From: Hypericum androsaemum
Lineage: Eukaryota; Streptophyta; Magnoliopsida; Malpighiales; Hypericaceae
Length of the DNA: 64,000 nt
Assembly (NCBI GenBank): GCA_963995505.1
Contig: OZ023187.1
Coordinates: 18,886,584-18,950,583, forward strand
Direction: 5' to 3'
Notes under the pieces: model-generated
Seen by the model: only the letters and a program-made list of their open reading frames with translations
What the model was told of the DNA's origin: nothing
Database searches by the model: none
Shown: piece after piece, positions 34,013-44,689 of the stretch
How positions within the stretch are numbered: the stretch's first letter is position 1
Layout: each line of letters begins with the position of its first letter
Program-made: the position numbers and the translations under genes

Positions 34013-36129
34013 TTCACCCACGAACACGTACCCTTTAGATACCTCTGGGTACCTTATAAAGATACTTTTTCTACCTCTCGGTCCTAATTTACCGAAAGTA
34101 CTTGAGGTAGAATAGACATATGACGCACACCCCCATGGCTTAAAATAGGATAAATCGGGCTTCCGATCTGTCCATATTTCATAAGGAGTGGCTGTAACAG
34201 ACTTGGAGGGAAAACGGTTTAGAACGTATGCGGCAGTCAGGAGCGCATCTCCATAGAATGATATAGGCAAAGTTGCCTCTGCCATCATCGATCTAACCAT
34301 ATCAAGAAGAGTTCTATTCCTTCTTTCAGCAACCCTGTTTTACTGGGGTGTATAGGGAATGGACAACTGATGTTCAATCCCTTTTTCAATGCATAGAGCT
34401 TTGAACTCATCAGAAAGATATTTACGGCCACGATCAGTTCGTAAGGCCTTTATCTTTCTGTCCTTCTGATTCTCAACAAAACTCATGTATGTCATGAAGC
34501 AGTTTAAGGCTTCAGACTTGTGAGAAATCAGGTATATCAGACCATATCTAGTATAGTCGTCAATGAAGGTGATGAAGTAATATGCTCCATGCCTTGCCCT
34601 CACGTTCATTGGACCACATATGTCAGAATGGACTAATTGTAGTGAAAATTTGGCTCTAGCCCCAGTACCGAAAGGTTTTCTAGTACTTTTTCTTTCTAGA
34701 CAGGATACGCATCTGGGTAATATAGATTTTTCTATATTTTCCAGCAGTCCTGCCTTAGCTAGACGGTTTAAACGATCCTGACCGATGTGGCCTAGTCTAG
34801 AATACCACAGTTTAATATCATCTTCCGATGAGTTTGAACTAGTGACAAAGGAAATTTTTTCACAAGGATCAATATCCAGAATCAAAAAACTTTCAGATAT
34901 ATATCCAAGGCCAAAATATGCATCATCCAAATACAACCTAACAGTGTCGTCCTTAAACGACAATAGAAAACCTAAAGACATTAAGGCCGAAACTGAGATC
35001 AGGTTCCTTCGAATGTCTGGAGCAAACAACATGTCATGTAAAAGAAGGGCACGACCACCACGAAGGTGCAATTTACAAGTGCCCAAGCCTTTCACATCTA
35101 CGCATGAGTTGTTACCGATAAAAATGGATTTTGCTCCAGCCGGCAACCGCCTGTATTCAACAAACGAACAACAGTCTCTAGCTACATGGTCTGTCGCTCC
35201 TGAATCAATCACCCACATAGAATGTGACTCAGTTAGAAGGGTACAAGAGGATACGTACAACTTACTCATACTTGAGTTTAGGTGTACCTGCTTGGGCATC
35301 TTGCAATCTTTTGCAAAATGTCCCTTTTGTTGACAGTTAAAATATTTCACTTTTAAAATGTTAAACCGCTTTTTCTTTTTAGCCCTGGAGCCATCTAACT
35401 TAGTTTCTAGGTTTTCAGCCTTTGGAGTTTCCTTACTCTTACCCTTCCCTTTGCCTTTCTTCTTTTTCCCACCATTCCCAGTTGAACGAGTCAAATGGGC
35501 TTCAGGGTGAGATTTCATAGCTAGGAGGCGATCTTCCTCCAGCTCAAGGTGTCTGGCAACATCATCAAATATTACCAAATGGTCAGAATAGGTAAGATTC
35601 ATCTTCATCTATTCCCAACTTGGTGGTAAAAAACGGATGACAGCTTGAATCTGCTGCTCGTTGCTAAGTATGTGACCAGCCTCTGCCAGTTCACTGATCA
35701 TATTAGACATCACTCTCAAGTGTTTCCTCATGGCAACCTCCGGACGCTTCTTAAAGGTGTCAAACCTTATGGTCAAAGCACACAGCTTTGACACTGAAAG
35801 CTTTCCAAATTTTTGTTTGAGAGCATCCCATAACTCTTTCGCGTTGTCATGCACGCGAAATTGTCGGTGATATCATCCATCATTGAACTCAACAAAATCA
35901 ACCGAGCAGTAGAGTTCTTTTTCTTCGAAATAACATAAGCTTCTTTGTCTCGCTTTTGTTGAGCAGTTGTGCCTTCATCAGGCTCATCCGTTATCACATG
36001 TATGTGCTCTAGAACCTCTTGTTCCTCAAGCACATATTGGATTTTCATGCTCCAATTCTCATAGTTTTTACTGTTGAGTTTTAACTCACAATTTAACTCA
36101 GCTATGATGGATCTAGAAGCAACTGACAT
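34013..36129 (-). pseudogene. Copia gag, protease and integrase of the large element
   Basis: Gag starts MSVASRSIIAELNCELKLNS at 36129 and continues with a frameshift near 35850. A zinc knuckle CQQKGHFAKDC (about 35290-35340) and protease motif WVIDSGATDHV follow. The integrase zinc-binding region is LWYSRLGHIGQDRL with CVSCLERK. The core carries FIDDYTRYG and RTDRGRKYL, ending at a stop after IPYTPQ (34340). The C-terminal part (34300 onward) reads YVLNRFPSKSV. The final catalytic Glu region is interrupted by a stop. It is a clear but inactive copia polyprotein. Confidence 0.88.
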
Positions 36130-36504
36130 CTTTATAGGAAATTTTTAATATGAGAACATATTAGAAATTTGATTTGGCAATATGATTCAATTTACTAAAC
36201 ACTCATAACTTTTAACGATATGAAGTCCTTGATTAATCTCAAAATCAAAGTGGGTCGCGGGCATGTTTCCCCTCACCATTCAAGTATTAATCTTAAACTT
36301 CAACCGTTTAAAGTTCATCGATAGTAAACTCAAGTGGAAGTAACTAAACAAACATCTTTATTTAATTACATGCATCACATATGCATTTGTACATTCTGAG
36401 TTTATACACACATGCACAAAAACTCAGACAAGGTCTCAACCTATTGTACAAAATTCTCCCAAAAATAACATATGTATATGGGGACAGTTAAACACAACAT
36501 GTAA

Positions 36505-37107
36505 TCACATGGAGATCGGATGTCCAGGCGATCCGGTAGGAGAATCCATATACATATCTAGATCCGGGTCCGAGGACAATCCTGTGGGAACCGGGTGCGA
36601 GGACGATCCGGTGAAAAGTTCCAAGTTCACCACGGGAACTGGGATCGAATCCATAATCCAGATGACCAGGAGCGGAGGAAAATTGTAATGGTACTCCTTA
36701 GCGAGGTAGCGGTTCAAGATCAAACCGCTTCGCAGCTCTAGAACAGGAGAAGGTATCATTTCTCTGAGAAGACCCCTCTCCTCGAGATAGTGGATTAGAC
36801 CATAGAGGGCATCTCTATGGGTATTGATCTCGGGTTCCGAGAAGACGCACATATCTTTTTGGATTTTTAGCGTGACCAGGAGGTCTCGAAACATGGAGGG
36901 CCAGTCCTCTCCATAATTATAGCCTCCGGCCCAGATGCAGTCTTGCATCTCCCGGTGAACAGCCTCGATATGCTCAACAATGACATACATGTCATTCTTA
37001 GGCACACGCAGCGGTAAACGACACTTCAAGACCTTTTGTCGAAGTTCTGTTACACAAAAGTTTAGATACCTCTCTCCAGTAGCCATCAAATCTTGCATCA
37101 ATTGCAA
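36505..37107 (-). CDS. Unidentified 200-aa ORF in the copia leader, ahead of gag
   Basis: An open frame on the element's sense strand, between the primer site and gag. It starts MQLMQDLMATGERYLNFCV and includes RLPLRVPKNDMYVIVEHIE, IHYLEERGLLREM and a Pro/Ser-rich C-terminus with two related turns (TGSSSHPVPTG, TGSPGHPIS). It has no zinc knuckle or polymerase motif and no family I recognise. It stays open although gag and pol in the same element are broken. It may be a captured host sequence, an element-specific accessory protein, or chance. It is separated from gag by about 375 bp. Confidence 0.4.
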   Translation of the reverse strand: MQLMQDLMATGERYLNFCVTELRQKVLKCRLPLRVPKNDMYVIVEHIEAVHREMQDCIWAGGYNYGEDWPSMFRDLLVTLKIQKDMCVFSEPEINTHRDALYGLIHYLEERGLLREMIPSPVLELRSGLILNRYLAKEYHYNFPPLLVIWIMDSIPVPVVNLELFTGSSSHPVPTGLSSDPDLDMYMDSPTGSPGHPISM

Positions 37108-38152
37108 GTCAATTTTGGGTTAATTCTCATATTCTCCCAAAATATGATTGAAAAAACTCATTTTTTAATCTTTTGATGATCATACTATGGATCAATCCAT
37201 GTGATTTTAGTTAAATTTAACATATCTCGGAACTCGTTGCAAAATAATTTTTTTAAAAAAATTATTAAAAATATTGTTATAATTTTAATAAACCTAATTG
37301 ACAAAAATTATTCAATTTTTTATCAATTTATTAGATTTTAATTGAATAAAAACTGATTTTATCCAATTAAAAAAGAAAACCCAATATTTTAAGTCAAAAT
37401 TGACCATAAATCGAGTTGGGTCGAACCAAGAATCAGGACAATTCGACCAATTTTTTGATTTTCTTGACCCGGGTAAAAATATTTCGGGAAAAATCGTGAA
37501 ATTATGATTTTGCCCACGGTGCAACGACGGCGTACCGACGGCCGAGACCGGTCGCAATCGACTCGCCGTGGCCTCGCGAGCTCGTCGGTGGCCTGAATCG
37601 TCGTCGGGGCCGTCTTCTCCTTTCCGCGATTCTCCGGCGTCAACGGCTTCGTTCTTCGTTTTTCGGCGACGTCGATCCACGAAAGTGGTATCGAAACGTT
37701 GAGGACAAGCCGGAGAATCGACTATCGTCGATCTACGACGTCGGAATCGTCGGATTTCCGACAAAATTGATGTTAATCAATTTGGGGGAAAATCGCCCCC
37801 AAATCGCCCGATTAGGGTTCCTCGGGATTGAATTGAAATGGAAAATTTCAATTTAGTCCCGAAGATTTTTCAAAAATTGCACCGAAGTCCATGACACATA
37901 TGTGCCACATCAGTGGTCAAATTTTAGATTGGTACTTTATAGTTTCGCGAGTGCGCGAATTTGCCCCCGTGGTTAGGCAAAATTCAATTTAGTCCCGCTG
38001 GTTCTAAATTAATTACATTAAAGTCCAACATATTGTAATTTTTAATAAAATCACAATTAACACGATTTTTAACCCCAAAAATCATATATTTATTTGAATT
38101 AAAACATCATATCATCATCAAAACATGGTTTCAACCATGCTCTGATACCAAT
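37108..38152 (-). other. 5' leader of the large copia
   Basis: Contains the primer site next to the LTR. A GC-rich stretch (37500-37760) gives an Arg-rich 150-aa frame (37764-37312) with no recognised domain. AT-rich remainder. Confidence 0.5.
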
Positions 38153-39239
38153 TGATAGATTTAACGTGTAATTAACAAGTAATTACATGTTAAACCCGAT
38201 TAATTAACAAACTAATTCGTTAATAATAAATTATTTACTTGTTGAAGCAAGAGGTCCACAGGTAGGGGTGAGCAAACAAACCAAAAACTGTCAAACCGGA
38301 CCAATCCGGACCAAAAAAACCAGACCAAATGTAAAAATGGTCCGGTCCGGTTTGTAAAAATACCCAAAATTTGGTTTTCGGTCCGGTCCAGTTCAGTTTG
38401 GTCCGGTCCTAAACCCAATTTTTGTTCATTTTTTTGGTAATTTGGTCCAATTTTTGGTCGGACCGGACCATACCTGGACTGGACCAGAGTAGGTACGGTC
38501 CGGTCTGGTTCGTAATATTCCTAAAATTCTGGTTCCGGTCTGGTCCAGTTTTTTCTAGTTCGGTCTGGTTTGGTTGACTTGCTCACCCCTATCCACAGGT
38601 TCGGGTCCACAATGTCTTCGTGCCAGTCGAATTACGATCACGTTATAATGGATTCGTAATTGATTTTCACAAGATTTCCTCTATTAAAAATTTGATCAAA
38701 ATTCAGGGACTATTCCAGAGTTTTTTCTTTCTTATTGAGTGGTTGTGGGAAAACTTGTATTTTGGTTCAGCCAGATTACTCCTTTTATATGGAAGTCCGG
38801 CCAATCAAAATGCACCACGTGGCACACCACATGGCGTGCATGGCTGCCACGTGGCATTTCTGGGCCGCATGTCTGCCATGTGGCACTTCAGACCGCATGT
38901 CCACCACGTCACATGACACGCGGCAAAGCTACCCATAGCTTTTACCATGTGGCACTTCAGACAGCATGTCCGCCGCGTGGCATGCCACGTGTGGCACTTT
39001 GGACAGCATGTCCGCCACGCGGCAAAGCTACCCCTAACTTTGCCACGTAGTAGCACGACAGCGTGCCACGTAGGCCGCCAACTTTGGCGTCGGCGTCACG
39101 TCACGCTGACGTGGGGCCTACGTGGCTCCGGACTGGTCAACGCGGGTTGACCGGTCCATTCAACCCAACATATGGGCCTGATGGGCCTGGGCCCAATCAG
39201 GAACAATAATAATTACATGATTGGGCCTAGGGTCCAACA
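38153..39239 (-). repeat. 5' LTR of the large copia, enlarged
   Basis: Pairs with 28416-29023. It is longer because of a 329-bp hAT-like MITE plus its 8-bp duplication, and about 140 bp of extra CACGTGG-type repeat units. A TATA box (CATATAAAAGG, minus) lies at about 38782-38792. Confidence 0.9.
38263..38591. mobile_element. hAT-like MITE nested in the LTR
   Basis: A 329-bp element with terminal inverted repeats TAGGGGTGAGCAA and TTGCTCACCCCTA, and a perfect 8-bp TSD TCCACAGG (38255-38262 and 38592-38599), both as expected for hAT elements. The interior is full of GGTCCGGT/ACCGGACC repeats and has no ORF. Confidence 0.92.
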
Positions 39240-39304
39240 CTTGGAGAAAAAGATGGAAATATAAGATAATAATGAGCAAATTCTTCATAATTGAACATAT
39301 GATT

Positions 39305-39475
39305 CTTTTGGATTGGTTACATCTTACTTGGAAGGCATATTTCCAGGATGCACTACTAATGAATCGTAGTAAGTTCTCCATTTAATTTCCAGAGTATCAC
39401 TTTTCATTTTTTTGTATTGGCCCCATGACCCAACTACTCTTATGTCTCGTGCTCTTTATCCATCAGTAGCAACTC
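39305..39475 (-). pseudogene. 3' end of a further DC1 copy (copy D)
   Basis: The minus-strand frame reads KSDTLEIKWRTYYDSLV and ends HPGNMPSK before a stop, matching the C-terminus of copy A (KSDVLYIKWRTCYESLVTYP). It lies next to the copia TSD. The rest of this gene has been replaced by the GGACC-rich array and other DNA. Its 5' end may survive near 42110. Confidence 0.75.
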
Positions 39476-39484
39476 TTGATGCGT

Positions 39485-39886
39485 TGTCTCCCCGACCCAC
39501 GGACCTCGGACTCTGGACCACCGGATCGCCAGACTATGGACCACGAAGACCACCGAGACCCCCGGACACCGGACCTCTGGCCCATCGGACCGCCAAACCC
39601 TGGACCTTGGACCCCTGAACCCCTGAACCACAGACTCCACGGACCACGAACCCCTGAACCACTAGACCCCCGACCCCAGACCATCGGACCCCAGACTCCG
39701 GACCCCGAGACCACTGGACCGCCGAACTCTGAAACTACCGAACCCCCGACCCCCGAACCACCGGACTGTCAGACCAAGGATCTTGGACCACAGACCCCCA
39801 GAACAACTGACCGTCGAACCCCTGAATCACGACCCCGGACCACCGGACCCCCACCAACTACGGACCCTGACTCCCAGAAACCCTGA
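39485..39886. repeat. Degenerate GGACC/CCGGAC-rich array
   Basis: About 400 bp of irregular short units (ACCACCGGAC, CCCGGACC, GACCCCCG) with no fixed period that I could set. A 136-aa Pro/Asp/Thr-rich frame crosses it but is a product of composition. It begins abruptly inside DC1-derived sequence. Confidence 0.7.
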
Positions 39887-40258
39887 CCCATTTTTTTATT
39901 TTTGTACATCTTAAAAAAGAAAATTATTGAACGATATATTTTGCGAATTTTGAAATAGAACAATACTTATATCGCGCGTGCGTATTTACTAGTTAATAAT
40001 AAAGAAGCTGCTGGTTGGGTTGGCTGTTCTTCTTGAGATCTGTCACGACAGACTTGTCGGGCTTGCTTCGACTCCCGAGTGTGTGTGGAAGGTGGGGTGG
40101 GCCAACAGTCCAGAGGAGGAAGACGCCAAGACGAGATTTCGGACTAAAATTTCTATATCCAATTAAAAAAACGTGGGATCAATTTGTTATAAACTCAAAA
40201 TTTTTAAAAAAGTTCATCACTTCTTAGAACTAAACGTTGATAGTACTAGAGTTGAGAT
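39887..40258. other. Non-coding spacer
   Basis: AT-rich with no gene seen. It leads up to the TSD of the first MULE-like element. Confidence 0.4.
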
Positions 40259-40267
40259 TAATTTTTT

Positions 40268-41069
40268 GGGAAAAGTCCACTTTAGTACCCTGTGGTATCG
40301 CCCAAAATCACTTTAGTACCCTATGGTAAAAAACTGACCAATCGAGTCATACTTATTCCAATTAACATCAAAAAGGTCCTCGGGCAGCTGCTCGGAGCTG
40401 CCCGGACCCGCCCGAACCCTGCCCGAACTACGTGGCCAGCCACGTCACCAAAACTTGATGACGTGGCACCATGTGGACATCCATCTTCTTCCCTCTCTTC
40501 CTCTCCTCCTCCTCCTCCTCCTCTTCTCCTCCTCCTCCTCCGCCTCCTCCTCCTTGTCCTCGTCCCCGTCCTCCTCCTCCTCCTCCGCCTCCTCCTCCAC
40601 TTCGTCCTCCTCCTCCTCGTCCTCGTCCTCCTCCTCCGCCTCCTCCTCCACTTCGTCCTCCTCCTCCTCGTCCTCCTCCTCCTCCTCCGCCTCGTCCTCC
40701 TCCGCCTCCTCCTCCTCCTCCACTTCGTCCTCCTCCTCCTCGTCCTCCGCCTCCTCCTCCACTTCGTCCTCCTCCTCCACTTCGTCCTCCTCCTCCTCCT
40801 CCTCCTCCTCGTCCTCGTCCTCCTCCGCTTCGTCCTCCTCCGCCTCGTCCTCCTCCTCCTCCACGTGGTGCCATGTCATCAAGTTTTGGTGACGTGGCTG
40901 GCCACGTAGTCCGGACAGGGTTCGGGCGGGTCCGGGCAGCCTTGGGCAGCTGCCCGAGGACCTTTTTGATGTTAATTGGAATAAGTATGACTCGATTGGT
41001 CAGTTTTTTACCACAGGGTACTAAAGTGATTTTGGGCGATACCACAGAGTACTAAAGTGGACTTTTTCC
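40268..41069 (-). mobile_element. MULE-like non-autonomous element with a CTC/GAG core, copy 1
   Basis: An 802-bp element. Its terminal inverted repeats are about 209 bp (40268-40476 and 40861-41069), starting GGGAAAAGTCC and ending GGACTTTTTCC, and differ at about a dozen sites. The 9-bp TSD TAATTTTTT (40259-40267 and 41070-41078) suits Mutator-like elements. The whole interior (about 40477-40860) is a C/T tract of CTC, CGC and CGT triplets on this strand, so every frame is open and low in complexity. No transposase is present. Orientation is set relative to copy 2. Confidence 0.9.
40477..40860. repeat. (CTC)n-type polypyrimidine tract, core of MULE-like copy 1
   Basis: About 380 bp of imperfect CTC triplets with regular CGC and CACTTCGTC interruptions, purine-rich on the minus strand. 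Long frames here (145-205 aa of Ser, Pro, Leu, Glu or Gly) are artefacts. Confidence 0.92.
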
Positions 41070-41078
41070 TAATTTTTT

Positions 41079-42109
41079 TAATAAAATGAGGTAGCTCACT
41101 CTCTCTCTCTCTTCAATAATAATGTACCTCCGATTAATCTATGATTTTCTATATTCTTTTGTTTATTATGTGGATCAAATACAGTATTGATTTTAGTTTT
41201 TTTTATACGTATAGTTTATTGATAATATAAAATTTACAACCTAAAAGCAGTGGATTTTTTCAATGGGTTTTATCACCATAGGGATCATAGGATTTTGACG
41301 AAATAAATAGTACTTTCCTATTCATCCGACGAATCGGTACATTTCATCCAACTACGTAACTAAATAGTACATTATTCGATATAGAGATACATATTCTCAT
41401 ATACCCATAGGTTCAGATACCGGACAAATGTTTAGTAGAACAGCTAAGCCATAGTACCGGGTTATTCATGTATGTCGACGTATATGATAATTAAACAAGG
41501 CAAGATAGTGAACAGAATTTTACTATATTTTATTTTATTCGAATTTAAACTAGTCTTAACTCTTAATAGCAAATAATCCGATTACTAAAGTTTAGGACTT
41601 TTCCGAGTCCACTATTGGTGCCTCTTATACGGGCTAGGTACGGGCTATTGGGCTTCTTTCGTTTAGAAGTTGTGATGAAATAATACAATTTTTAACAAAA
41701 TATAATAAAAAAGGTAAAACAGATTTATAGTCGGTAATATTTTACAAATTTTGGTTCTCATTCAGGGTTGAAAATCTTCCCAAAGAAGTAAAAATTTTCA
41801 ATAGCAAAGGAGTTGTGAATGCGAGATCCATAAGAAGGAAATTCGAGATTAGAAAGAACACATCCATGACCTCCGGTGGCGGCGGCGGCATTATCCTTCT
41901 GATCTCGTTAAGTGTAAGCACCAGACCAGGGCCCCACATGTTGTCGTAGTTGCTGAGCACATGGCAGCTTGTCTCGAGCTCGTCAGTCGTCCCTGGTCAG
42001 CGCCCGCCCGGGTGAACCAAGTAGAAGAGACCAAAGGTAGTCCCTATTAGGGGGGGCTTCCCAGATGTTGTCCCTAGAGGATGTACCTGAGGCTGACCAG
42101 TAAAAGAGA
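41079..42109. other. Non-coding DNA between the two MULE-like elements
   Basis: Includes a (CT)n run near 41099 and a TATACGGGCTA/ACGGGCTATTGGGC block (about 41625-41655) repeated near 43570-43620. A 72-aa minus frame at 41960-41742 has no recognised domain. I see no gene. Confidence 0.45.
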
Positions 42110-42204
42110 TCAAATCTTGTCGGTGCACTCGAGGAGTCGTCAATCACTTCATTGCTTCTTCCGGAGAGCTGAGAAGCAAAAAGAAAATTGGTGTTGCTCT
42201 TTCA
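42110..42204 (-). pseudogene. 5' end remnant of a DC1 copy (probably copy D)
   Basis: The plus-strand text TCGGTGCACTCGAGGAGTCG and CATTGCTTCTTCCGG parallels the start-codon region and 5' leader of copy B (near 22740-22810: TGGTGCACCGGAATTG, CCATTGCTTCTTCCGG). With the 3' end at 39305 it may bracket a gene whose body is gone. Confidence 0.55.
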
Positions 42205-42213
42205 TAAATTTTA

Positions 42214-42907
42214 GGAAAAAGTCCACTTTAGTACCCTGTGGTATCGCCCAAAATTACTTTAGTACCCTGTGGTAAAAAACCGACCAATCGAATCATACTT
42301 ATTCCAATTAACATCAAAAAGGTCCTCGGGCAGCTGCCCGGAGTTGCCCGGACCCGCCCGGAGCCTGCCCGGACTACGTGGCCAGCCACGTCACCAAAAC
42401 TTGATGACGTGGCGCCACACGGAGGAGGAGGAGGAGGAGGAGGCGGAGGCGGAGGAGGAGGAGGCGGAGGAGGAGGAGGAGGAGGAGGCGGAGGAGGAGA
42501 AGAGGAGGAGGAGAAGGAGGAGGAGGTGGAGGAGGAGGCGGAGGAGGAGGAGGGGGACGAAGTGGAGGAGGAGGAGGACGAAGCGGAGAAGGAGGAGGAG
42601 GAGGAGGAGGAGGAGGAGGCGGAGGAGGAGGAGGAGGACGAGAACGAGGAGGAGGAGGCGGAGGAGGAGGAGGACGAGGAGAGGAAGAGAGGGAAGAAGA
42701 TGGATGTCCACGTGGCGCCACGTCATCAAGTTTTGGCGACGTGGCTGTCCGGGCAGGCTCCGGGCGGGTCCGGGCAGCTCCGAGCAGCTGCCCGAGGACC
42801 TTTTTGATGTTAATTGGAATAAGTATGACTCGATTGGTCGATTTTTTACCACAGGGTACTAAAGTGATTTTGGGCGATACCACAGAATACTAAAGTGGAC
42901 TTTTCCC
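42214..42907 (+). mobile_element. MULE-like non-autonomous element with a GAG core, copy 2
   Basis: A 694-bp element with terminal inverted repeats at 42214-42422 and 42708-42907 and the same ends (GGAAAAAGTCC...GGACTTTTCCC). The 9-bp TSD TAAATTTTA is perfect (42205-42213 and 42908-42916). The core is a GAG/GGC/GAC triplet tract on the plus strand. It ends GAGAGGGAAGAAGATGGATG next to the right repeat, whereas copy 1 has the complement next to its left repeat, so the copies are opposite in orientation. No transposase. Confidence 0.9.
42423..42707. repeat. (GAG)n-type polypurine tract, core of MULE-like copy 2
   Basis: About 285 bp of imperfect GAG triplets with GGC and GAC interruptions, ending in GAGGAAGAGAGGG. 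Frames across it are Glu-, Gly- or Arg-rich artefacts. Confidence 0.92.
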
Positions 42908-42916
42908 TAAATTTTA

Positions 42917-43996
42917 TATATATAAATTTTCATATCTCGTCCAAAATCTAGTAGGTGAAACTTCCACATATATAAATCAGCATAATATATTTGCCATTCC
43001 TGATGTGTGATTTTCTTAAACAACTAAAAATATTGTTATAAAATATGATCTAACAGTGCTCGATCATGAATAATAGAGATTAATCCAAAAAAATATTGCT
43101 AGTTGTTTATTGAACATGTATATAAATTTTCATTAGTTTGAGTATGAAAGCTTAGCTAATAAGTACCTCATTTAGAGATAATAAATTATTCACCGCACTT
43201 AAAAATACATAGAATTAAATATATTTTAATATTCTCATTTATCAACTATCTACAATATTTAAGCTGGATTACTAAAATTTCATAATGCTATTTTTCGTTA
43301 CGATACAACTAATAATTGAGTATTTAGGGTGACTGTTCTATTAAGACCAAAATAATCTTGATCTTTTCCGGTTTCGTTCTTGTTCGGTTGTTGCGTCGCC
43401 CAAAAACCTTTTCTTATATGCGTCTACGCACCACTAACAACCGTTATAAGGTAAAAATACTGAAAATACAATAATATTAAGTATTTATCAAATATTAAAA
43501 TATAATAATATTAAATATTTGTTAGACAAATTGTTCGGATAAATTACGGGCGTTTTTAGTCCACTATTGGGTTTGCCTCTTATACGGGCTAGATTGCAAT
43601 GGTGATACACGGGCTATTGGGCTTTGAGTGATTAGTCTAATTTGGGCTCGATTGTCTTTAGAGGCCGATGGTTGTTGCTCTGTTTCTTATCGTTGTTGAG
43701 GCTTGAGGGTTTGAGTATACTTTTTTTTTAGAAGTATTATTTACTGAAAATCATCATGAATGTACAAGGAGTCCTAAAGAAACAGAAGTCGCAACAGGGA
43801 GCAACTTCAGACACTAGAAATATATAGAAACTCCTAGCCAAAAGAAAGGAAAACAACCAGGAAGCAAAAACAGCAGAAATTCATGAGACATTAACTGCTA
43901 GCCAGGATCGATAACAAAACATCTTGACCGCCAGAAGAGTTCGTCACAAGTTCTTCTCCCTTACCCAAAAAACTTGGTCCTAATGAAGTCATCGTC
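42917..43996. other. Non-coding AT-rich DNA
   Basis: No gene is seen. Near 43722 a T-run followed by GAAGTATTATTTACTGAAAA suggests the 3' tail of a minus-strand LINE-type insertion. No TSD was found. Confidence 0.4.
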
Positions 43997-44689
43997 CTCC
44001 TTTCTAGGGATGGCAGAAATATCCATACCCTTATGGTCGGACCCTACCCTTACTCTACGGGTCTAGGGTATGTTGACTTTGACTTGGTCTAGGGTAGGGT
44101 ATAGGTATGGGTCCATGTTTAGAAGTAGGGTCTAGGGTAGGGTATGAATCCATAGTTAGATCCTGCGGGTCGGACCCTACCCTTATATTTTTACCCTATT
44201 TGAGACCCTACCCTAATTAGACCCTAGTTATACCCTAATTAGACTATAATGATAATATATATAGTATACTTTATGGTTAACTTTAACATATTTATTATGT
44301 TATTACACAACCAGCTTAGAAGATGTCATGAATGATGGATTACTAGAAGCCAACATTCTATATTTTTCTTTTGTTAAATTATTTATGTACTTCACATTTG
44401 AAAAAAAAAATTTGTACGATTGAAATTAAATTGTAAATTTGATGTTTCATCAATTTTCTATTGAATGTTAATGTGTAACATAGTAGATATCTTGAATTTG
44501 TTTGAATTTTATATAAAAATTAACTTTTGATTAAAAAATATCAAAATGTAGAACGTTAAAGGGTCGGACCCTTCAGACCCTGAAGACCTTGGGTCTTCAG
44601 GAGGGTAGGGTATGAATCTAACAATAAAAATTTTGTAGGGTCGAGAGTAGGGTATGAGTCCAACTAAAAAAACTAGGGTATGGGTAGGG

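Larger units (their letters stand above)
28416..39239 (-). mobile_element. Large decayed Ty1-copia retrotransposon with nested insertions
   Basis: The LTRs are 28416-29023 and 38153-39239, starting TGAT and ending CCAACA. The TSD CTTGG is perfect (28411-28415 and 39240-39244). On the minus strand the primer site TGGTATCAGAGC (initiator tRNA-Met) lies next to the 5' LTR at about 38140-38151, and the polypurine tract GAGTGGGAGA abuts the 3' LTR. Coding order leftward: gag (36129-35609), zinc knuckle, protease and integrase (35608-34340), integrase end (34300-34013), then after a nested solo LTR a hinge (31986-31491), reverse transcriptase (31490-30521, YVDDILLAG) and RNase H (30469-29966, STMEAEYVA). 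Stops and frameshifts divide it. A separate open frame lies ahead of gag. About 940 bp of non-coding DNA (29024-29965) separates RNase H from the 3' LTR. It is inserted in a DC1 remnant region. Confidence 0.93.

Noticed and set aside
39476..39886. 136-aa Pro/Asp/Thr-rich ORF
   Set aside because: It follows the GGACC-type array and has no homologous protein pattern.
40428..41055. Long frames (145-205 aa) rich in Glu, Gly, Ser, Pro or Leu in all six frames
   Set aside because: They arise from the triplet tract and terminal repeats of the MULE-like element; no start context, domain or splice support.
42269..42883. Long frames across the second triplet tract
   Set aside because: Same reason; composition alone keeps all frames open.
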